Assembly: GCA_964541225.1 (NCBI GenBank)
Contig: CAZIPN010000044.1
Span: forward strand, 1 to 11,549
Reading direction: 5' to 3'
Length of the DNA: 11,549 nucleotides
From: CAZIPN01 sp964541225
GTDB lineage: Bacteria; Actinomycetota; Coriobacteriia; Anaerosomatales; JAAXUF01
Shown here one piece after another: positions 7,420 through 11,549 of this stretch. Position numbers and translations under genes: made by a program. The number at the start of each line of letters is the position of its first letter. Position 1 is the stretch's first letter. Below the pieces are notes generated by a model. That model was given only the letters and a program-made list of their open reading frames with translations. It was not told the origin of the DNA and made no database searches.

Positions 7420-8804
7420 TGAGCGTCCAGCGCTTCGCGGTCATCGCGGTTTCAGTCTGCGGCTCCCTCGCCGCAGTCCTCCTCGGCATCGCGGCTGCGG
7501 CAGACTTCGGAGGGATCGATCCTGTCGGGCGCATCGCCGCTCTCGGTGTAGCGCTGGCGTGGTTCGGCGCGTCAGCAGCGGGGCCGGCCTACTACGCGCG
7601 GCATCTCGGCGAGGACACGTCTGAGCAGCGCAGAATCGTCCGGCTGACAGTGCTGACACAGGTGTTTTCGGTAGCCCTGGCGGTTGCGGCGGTCTCTCGC
7701 AACCTGGCTGTCACGTGGGTCTCGCTGGAGACCACGACGATTGTGGGCGCGTTCCTCGTCGCAGCCGGTGACGACCGCCGAGATGCACTCGAGGCCGCGT
7801 GGAAGTTCGCGATACTGTGCTTCGCCGGCGTCGGTTTCGGGCTTGTCGGCATCGGGCTGTTGGCCGCATCAGCGAAGGGCATCCCGGGCGTTGTCCCCAC
7901 TAATCTCGACTCGCTGGCGCTGGTCGCTCACCGGCTCGACCCGCGATTGCTCTCCCTGGCACTTGCCGCGCTGCTCGTCGGCTTCGGGACCAAGGCGGGG
8001 CTGTTCCCGCTGCACTGGTGGCTACCAGATGCGCATTCGCAGGGACCCACGCCGGTCAGTGCGCTGATGTCGGGCGGCCTGGTCGCGACCTCACTGGCCG
8101 TTATCGTCAAGGTGCTCGCGACGCTGCAGGGCGTGGCGTTGGTCGGCGCTTTCCAGCACGTTCTCATCGGCAGTGGAGTCGTCGGCCTCTTCGTTGCGTC
8201 GTTCTCGATGATCGATCAGCGTGACTCGAAGCGCTTCCTCGCGTTTTCCACCGCCGAGAACGTCTCGGTGATGGCGATTGCCGTCGGCGTCGGCACGCCG
8301 CTCGCGCTTGCGGCCTTCGCAGTCCACCTTCTCGCGCATGCCGCCATCAAGACGTCGGCGTTCCTCTCGCTCGGCGCGCTGGTCGCGTGTCGCGGAAGCC
8401 GGGACACCGACAGGCTTGCAGGGGCGATCGGCCGAATGCCCGGCGCGACATCGGTCCTGCTGGTCTCCATCGCCGCGCTTGCGGCCTTCCCGCCATCGCC
8501 GCTCTTCGTCAGCGAGGTACTGCTGGTATTCGCGGCGTTCGGTGCACACATGCCGTGGCTGGCCCTTGCGGTCACTGGGCTGCTCACGGTGGCGTTCGTG
8601 GCCACAGCGCAGTTCGCGGTCACTGCGTGCCTTGGCGCCGACAAGGCGCGCAGCGCGAAGGGCCAGCGGCTCGCTCGGCTCTACACCGCGGTCTCGCTTG
8701 CGCCGATCGCCCTTGCCGTCGGCGTCACGTTACTCCGGCCAGACTGGGTACTGGCGCTCGTTCGTGGAGTCGCCATCGCGACGACCGGAAGGATGCCGTG
8801 GTGA
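7419..8804 (+). CDS. hyfF: HyfF-like second proton/ion antiporter subunit
   Basis: A 461-aa polytopic protein of the NuoN/NuoM/HyfF antiporter class, shorter than E. coli HyfF (about 526 aa). Key charged residues: E104 in VSLETTTIVGAF, K192 in GTKAGLFPLHWWLPDAHSQG, K311 in LAHAAIKTSAFL, and E366 in FVSEVLLVF. The last position carries Glu where the HyfB-like subunit has Lys. The pumping channel therefore looks functional. ATG 7419 shares one base with the hyfE stop (TGATG). A TTG at 7416 is also in frame but leaves no room for a ribosome site, whereas GAGGG at 7411-7415 serves the ATG at short spacing. No HyfD-like gene lies between, so the complex has two antiporter-type subunits. Confidence 0.9.
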   Translation: MSVQRFAVIAVSVCGSLAAVLLGIAAAADFGGIDPVGRIAALGVALAWFGASAAGPAYYARHLGEDTSEQRRIVRLTVLTQVFSVALAVAAVSRNLAVTWVSLETTTIVGAFLVAAGDDRRDALEAAWKFAILCFAGVGFGLVGIGLLAASAKGIPGVVPTNLDSLALVAHRLDPRLLSLALAALLVGFGTKAGLFPLHWWLPDAHSQGPTPVSALMSGGLVATSLAVIVKVLATLQGVALVGAFQHVLIGSGVVGLFVASFSMIDQRDSKRFLAFSTAENVSVMAIAVGVGTPLALAAFAVHLLAHAAIKTSAFLSLGALVACRGSRDTDRLAGAIGRMPGATSVLLVSIAALAAFPPSPLFVSEVLLVFAAFGAHMPWLALAVTGLLTVAFVATAQFAVTACLGADKARSAKGQRLARLYTAVSLAPIALAVGVTLLRPDWVLALVRGVAIATTGRMPW

Positions 8805-10312
8805 GCCCGGAGCTGCTCCATGCACGGCCAAGCGACCTCGCCCTCGAGGACGTCAGCGCACACGACCTGATGACCGTTTGTGAGGCGAAGTGGTTGGTCG
8901 GCTTCGCTCTGGACGCGATCACCGCGGCGTCCCGCGAGTCTGTCATCGACCTTACGTACCTGCTGTCGACGGTGTCGGGTGTGCGGGCGGCCCTACGCGT
9001 GCGAGTCCCTCGGGACGATGCGCAAGTTCCCACGGTGGTACCGCTTTGGCCGCAGGCCGACTGGCTCGAGCGCCGTATCAGGGATCTCTTCGGCGTTTCG
9101 CCCATTGGGCACCCTCACGCCGGTCGGCTCGTACGACACAGCCACTGGCCCAAGGGCTTCTATCCGCTCGCGTTCGGGGCCAAGGTTCCCGCCGAGTGGT
9201 CGCAAGAGAGCGTGGACACCATGCAGCTCACGAACGTGCGCGGCAAGGGCGTCCACGAGATACCCGTGGGTCCTATTCACGCGGGCATCATCGAGGCGGG
9301 GCACTTCCGGTTCTTCGCCGACGGTGAACGAATCGTCGCGATGGAACCGCGCCTCTTCTACGTCCACCGTGGAGTCGAAGGCATCATGCGAGGCGCCGAG
9401 GCCACCTCCGGCGTCCCACTCGCCGAGGTAGTCTCGGGCGACACGGCGATCGGACACGCTTGGGCCTACTGCGAGGCGGTCGAAAGCGCGCTGGGCATCG
9501 AGGTCGCCGACGATGCCCTGGCCGCGCGAGCGTTCTTGCTCGAGGCCGAGCGCATCGCGTGTCACATCGGCAACCTCGGCGGGATGCTCAATGACATCGC
9601 CTTCGGTTGGGCGCATGCGCAATGCCAAGGGCTGCGGGAGGAACTGCTCCGAGCATATTCGGATGCCTTCGGACACCGCCTCTTGCGCGGGCTCGTGGTG
9701 CCGGGCGGAGTCGCCCGTCGCTTCGAAGGGGTCCCGGCGGTCCTCGCCCGTGTTGAGGAAGTCGTCGCGGTGGCCGCACCGCTGATGGAGGGCATCGGAC
9801 AGCGTGCGGCGGTGATCGCCAGAACGCGCGCGACCGGACGCATCACTCGCGAGACGGCGATTGCGCACAACGCGCTGGGAGTGTCCGCACGAGCGAGTGG
9901 GGTGGCGAGGGATCGGCGGTTCTCGGCGGGCGATCCTTACGAGGGGTTCGAGCCCGTGCTCATGCGCGGCGGCGATGTCGAGGCCCGCTTCATGGTCCGT
10001 CTCGCCGAGATCCGCCAGTCGGTCGCGCTCATGTCGGATCTGGCGTCGAGCGCCGCGCGCGCAAAGGCAGCCGACCCCCGGGCCAGCTCGGCGAGATCGA
10101 GTGGGGAGGGCCTTGGCGCTGTGGAGGGATGGCGAGGCGAGTGCATACACTGGGTGAGCATCGAAGACGGCCGAGTACGGGCCTGGTATCCGCGCGATCC
10201 GTCGGCCCTGAACTGGCCGCTGTTGCCCATAGCTGTCTCGGGCGAGGTCGTGCCCGACTTCCCGCTGATCAACATGAGTTTCAATCTGTCGTACGCCGGC
10301 AACGACCTGTGA
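8801..10312 (+). CDS. ehrL: Ehr-type large subunit: NuoC-NuoD/HyfG-like fusion lacking all [NiFe] ligands
   Basis: A 503-aa protein. Residues about 20-130 form the 30-kDa (NuoC-like) domain with ADWLERRIRDLFG and GHPHAGRL...HWPKGFYPL. The rest is the 49-kDa/hydrogenase large-subunit domain with GPIHAGIIEAGHFRF and EPRLFYVHRGVEGIM. In real group 4 hydrogenases the next block reads RxCGxCxxxH; here it is V211-S212-G213-D214-T215-A-I-G-H219, so both cysteines and the Arg are replaced while His stays. The C-terminal DPCxxCxxR becomes N495-L-S497-Y-A-G500-N-D-L503, so both cysteines are gone. No [NiFe] centre can form in the known way. The protein also stops at the residue where HycI-type proteases cleave. 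Start GTG 8801 overlaps the previous stop (GTGA), with GGAAGGA 7 nt upstream. The partner substrate is unknown. Confidence 0.92.
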   Translation: MSPELLHARPSDLALEDVSAHDLMTVCEAKWLVGFALDAITAASRESVIDLTYLLSTVSGVRAALRVRVPRDDAQVPTVVPLWPQADWLERRIRDLFGVSPIGHPHAGRLVRHSHWPKGFYPLAFGAKVPAEWSQESVDTMQLTNVRGKGVHEIPVGPIHAGIIEAGHFRFFADGERIVAMEPRLFYVHRGVEGIMRGAEATSGVPLAEVVSGDTAIGHAWAYCEAVESALGIEVADDALAARAFLLEAERIACHIGNLGGMLNDIAFGWAHAQCQGLREELLRAYSDAFGHRLLRGLVVPGGVARRFEGVPAVLARVEEVVAVAAPLMEGIGQRAAVIARTRATGRITRETAIAHNALGVSARASGVARDRRFSAGDPYEGFEPVLMRGGDVEARFMVRLAEIRQSVALMSDLASSAARAKAADPRASSARSSGEGLGAVEGWRGECIHWVSIEDGRVRAWYPRDPSALNWPLLPIAVSGEVVPDFPLINMSFNLSYAGNDL

Positions 10313-10322
10313 GGTGTGGTAG

Positions 10323-10646
10323 ATGAACCAGATCCTTCAGCAGCACAAAGCGGACTTCTTCAAAGCGATGTCGGGTCCGGCGCGTCTCGCGATGCTTGAG
10401 ATGCTCACCGAGAAGGAGTACTCGGTGACTCAGCTTGCCGAGCGTGTGGGCCTGGACACATCGACCGCGTCTCGGCATCTCAGCCAGCTCCGAGCGGCCG
10501 GCGTTGTCGAAGCGACTCGCCAGGGCGCTACGCTCGTCTATCGCCTGTCAGATGAGCGAGTCGGGGAGCTTCTGCGACTTGCGCGTTCGATAATCGCCAC
10601 TCGACTCCATGCGGCAAGCGAGATGCTAGCGGACCTGGGGGAGTAG
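10323..10646 (+). CDS. ArsR/SmtB-family winged-helix regulator without cysteines
   Basis: A 107-aa DNA-binding protein. The helix-turn-helix spans about residues 34-57 (SVTQLAERVGLDTSTASRHL) and the wing about 62-76 (VEATRQGATLVYRL), typical of ArsR-type repressors. The C-terminal helix (about 77-105) would form the dimer. There is no cysteine in the protein, so the Cys-based metal, arsenite or persulfide sensing known in many family members is excluded; a His/Asp/Glu site or another ligand remains possible. Its ribosome site GAGGTG (10311-10316) overlaps the stop of the large-subunit gene, and only 10 nt separate the two genes, so it is very likely co-transcribed with the operon. The palindrome at the operon promoter is the obvious target. 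Inferred role: negative autoregulation of the whole unit. Confidence 0.9.
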   Translation: MNQILQQHKADFFKAMSGPARLAMLEMLTEKEYSVTQLAERVGLDTSTASRHLSQLRAAGVVEATRQGATLVYRLSDERVGELLRLARSIIATRLHAASEMLADLGE

Positions 10647-10755
10647 TCGTGCTTTCGTCGGGCCGAGCTGACGGCGTGGGGTGACGGGACGAAGGCCGCG
10701 AGATCCTTCATGACGCGAGACAGCCCTGTTTGTCTTGACGACGATTCTGCGCCCT

Positions 10756-10769
10756 ATTTCGATCGAAAT
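10756..10769. repeat. 14-bp perfect palindrome, possible operator
   Basis: The sequence ATTTCGATCGAAAT is its own reverse complement. It is AT-rich within GC-rich flanks, which favours a protein-binding site over chance. It lies 16 nt after the TTGACG at 10735-10740, where a regulator of tusA could act. It does not resemble the palindrome at the operon promoter, so a different protein is implied. Confidence 0.4.
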
Positions 10770-10800
10770 GGCACGCGAATTGGGGCATGAGACCCCAGAT

Positions 10801-10830
10801 TGGTCGACCTTTCTCGGCAGATGTCGACCA
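10801..10830. repeat. 8-bp inverted repeat with 14-nt spacer
   Basis: TGGTCGAC (10801-10808) and GTCGACCA (10823-10830) are exact reverse complements. They could form a hairpin in RNA or a spaced operator in DNA. A smaller repeat (TGGGG and CCCCA around a CATGAGA loop) lies just upstream, so this short region is structured. There is no T-tract, so it is not a standard terminator. Confidence 0.35.
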
Positions 10831-10952
10831 GCTGCATCGAGTCCTTGGCCCAGCTCAATGCTTTGCCCGAGACCTGCCCATCGGTTCCACGGTCTTCATC
10901 GGTGTTGCCGTCAGGCGACCGGCGTGCGCTTCAGCGTGCCCTTCGTGGGAAG

Positions 10953-10970
10953 ACTCCTTTTCTAAGGAGT
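10953..10970. repeat. Hairpin that pairs a Shine-Dalgarno-like AAGGAG
   Basis: ACTCCTT (10953-10959) and AAGGAGT (10964-10970) form a perfect 7-bp stem with a TTCT loop. The 3' arm contains a strong ribosome-site sequence, AAGGAG, but no start codon follows at the right distance, and the tusA start is 43 nt downstream with its own site. It may be an RNA control element or processing site. No T-tract follows. Confidence 0.4.
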
Positions 10971-11012
10971 TCACCGCACTGGCACGCCGCACTTGAGGAG
11001 TTGGAGGTCACT

Positions 11013-11255
11013 GTGTCGGGCAACGACGTCTCCGCAGACACTCTCGATGCAATCGGACTGCTCTGCCCCGAGCCGCTGTTCCAGGCTCGCACAGCTATCG
11101 ACGCGCTCGAGCCAGGCGAGGTGCTCGAGGTGCTTGCCGATGACCCTGCTGCCGAGGAGGACCTGACTCGTTTCGCCAAGCGCGCGGGTCACGAGATGAT
11201 CGCGGTCCAGGACGAGGGGGAGTACAAGCGCTTCCTGATCCGCCGAGGTGAGTAG
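11013..11255 (+). CDS. tusA: TusA-family sulfur carrier protein
   Basis: An 80-aa cytoplasmic protein of the TusA/SirA/YedF family, which carries persulfide sulfur on one cysteine between donors and acceptors. The hallmark CPxP motif is C18-P-E-P21 within DAIGLLCPEPLFQAR, and the remaining LEPGEVLEVLADDPAAEEDLTRFAKRAGHE fits the family's second strand and helix, ending near the usual 75-80 aa. The chosen GTG start has GGAGG at 11003-11007 with 5-nt spacing; the frame stays open upstream to 10800, but that extension does not look like protein and would double the family length. A DsrE-family gene follows after about 107 bp, a pairing often seen in sulfur-trafficking loci. The specific acceptor is unknown. 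Confidence 0.9.
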   Translation: MSGNDVSADTLDAIGLLCPEPLFQARTAIDALEPGEVLEVLADDPAAEEDLTRFAKRAGHEMIAVQDEGEYKRFLIRRGE

Positions 11256-11276
11256 TGTGTCTTCCCGCCGAGGCTG

Positions 11277-11302
11277 CCTCGCATGATCGCGATGCTGCGA
11301 GG
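11277..11302. repeat. Hairpin in the tusA-dsrE gap
   Basis: CCTCGCA (11277-11283) and TGCGAGG (11296-11302) are exact reverse complements around a 12-nt loop. It begins 22 nt after the tusA stop. The downstream bases (GTTCTC) are only weakly T-rich, so it could be a weak terminator or a transcript-stabilising stem. Confidence 0.4.
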
Positions 11303-11362
11303 GTTCTCACCTGATCGTTCCGTCGTACAGTGTCCGCTGCACGCTCGACTCGAGGAGAAGTC

Positions 11363-11549
11363 ATGAAGGACGAGAAGATGATCCTGTACGTGCAGACAAC
11401 GAACGCTCCCGAGCGTCAGTACGCACCGCTCGTCCTCGCGAGGGCCGCCAAGGCGATGGGTCTGAACCCGGTGCTGTACTACCTGGGCGTGGGGCTCACG
11501 ATGCTCAAGCCTGGGGCGCTTGAGGCGGTGCAGCTGGGTGAGTTTCCCA
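11363..11549 (+). CDS. DsrE-family sulfur-relay protein (N-terminal part, cut by window end)
   Basis: An open frame of 62 codons running off the window. It starts at ATG 11363, with AGGAG at 11353-11357 giving good spacing. The product begins MKDEKMILYVQTTNAPERQY, then PLVLARAAKAMGLNPVLYYLGVGLTMLKPGALEAVQLGEFP. This is the first strand, helix and second strand of the DsrE/DsrF-like fold (a beta strand ILYVQTT, a helix of Ala-rich residues, then VLYYLGVG). Family members act as sulfur carriers or partners with TusA. The conserved cysteine usually lies further on, beyond the window, so activity cannot be judged. A TACAGT -10-like element at 11326-11331 could give it its own promoter. It may also be co-transcribed with tusA. 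Confidence 0.82.
   Translation, partial: MKDEKMILYVQTTNAPERQYAPLVLARAAKAMGLNPVLYYLGVGLTMLKPGALEAVQLGEFP

Larger units (their letters stand above)
10647..11012. other. Gene-free stretch rich in inverted repeats upstream of tusA
   Basis: No convincing gene is seen: open frames start inside it but none is recognised, and the one in frame with tusA reads as non-protein-like sequence. It contains several inverted repeats, listed separately, and a -35-like TTGACG at 10735-10740 without a good -10 at normal spacing. It probably carries the end of the arsR transcript and the promoter and control region of tusA, but no canonical hairpin plus T-tract terminator is visible. Confidence 0.5.

Noticed and set aside
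8387..8800. Upstream extension of the large-subunit frame
   Set aside because: The frame is open back to 8387, but that part is out-of-frame coding of the hyfF-like gene. GTG 8801 has a good ribosome site and the GTGA overlap seen elsewhere in the operon.
3496..10312. Annotation as respiratory complex I (nuo genes)
   Set aside because: The fused C-D large subunit, HyfB-, HyfE- and HyfF-type membrane subunits and the GPIHAGIIEAGHFRF block are those of group 4 hydrogenase-type complexes. NuoE/F/G/I/J and a separate NuoM/L set are absent.
10660..10740. Intrinsic terminator after the arsR gene
   Set aside because: Only an imperfect long-loop pairing (CTTTCGTC with GACGAAGG) and a weak AGACA/TGTCT pairing exist, with no T-tract. 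This is not enough to call a terminator.
10951..10972. The ACTCCTT...AAGGAGT stem as a tRNA anticodon arm
   Set aside because: The loop does not fit a 5-bp stem with a 7-nt loop, and no D-arm, T-arm or acceptor stem can be found around it.
10800..11012. N-terminal extension of TusA to a 151-aa protein
   Set aside because: TusA proteins are about 75-80 aa, the extra sequence looks non-coding, and GTG 11013 has GGAGG at ideal spacing.

Overview
The window is GC-rich with dense coding, many GTG starts and 4-nt stop/start overlaps. This fits a high-GC actinobacterium-like genome, plausibly an anaerobe, because the central operon belongs to the energy-converting hydrogenase/complex I superfamily. 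This taxonomic guess is inference; there is no rRNA to place it.

Layout, left to right. (1) Bases 1-18 are the last 18 nt of a tRNA, followed by a textbook intrinsic terminator (29-59) and about 310 bp without a convincing gene. (2) A large membrane-anchored c-di-GMP protein, MASE1-PAS-GGDEF-EAL (373-3009). (3) A decayed GyrI-like pseudogene (3160-3440) carrying two internal deletions and a frameshift. (4) A tight six-gene operon (3496-10312) for a group 4 [NiFe]-hydrogenase-like membrane complex, in the order small subunit, HyfB-, HyfC-, HyfE-, HyfF-like membrane subunits, and large subunit. A small ArsR-family regulator (10323-10646) is attached at its 3' end. (5) A 366-bp gene-free stretch rich in inverted repeats, then tusA (11013-11255) and the start of a DsrE-family gene (11363 onward, cut by the window end).

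The notable system is the operon. Its large subunit has lost all four cysteines that bind the [NiFe] centre: the proximal motif reads SGDT and the distal one ends SYAG. The small subunit keeps a full set of [4Fe-4S] cysteines, and the membrane subunits keep the charged residues of proton/ion pumping. This matches the energy-converting hydrogenase-related (Ehr) type of complex: not a hydrogenase, not complex I, and with no known substrate. The large subunit gene also ends exactly where the hydrogenase maturation protease would cut a normal precursor.

A perfect 10-2-10 palindrome overlaps the apparent promoter of the operon, and the ArsR-type gene is its last member, so self-repression is the simplest model. 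The promoter spacing suggests a leaderless mRNA. The next two genes (TusA, DsrE) are sulfur carriers, which raises the untested idea that this Ehr complex is linked to sulfane-sulfur chemistry.
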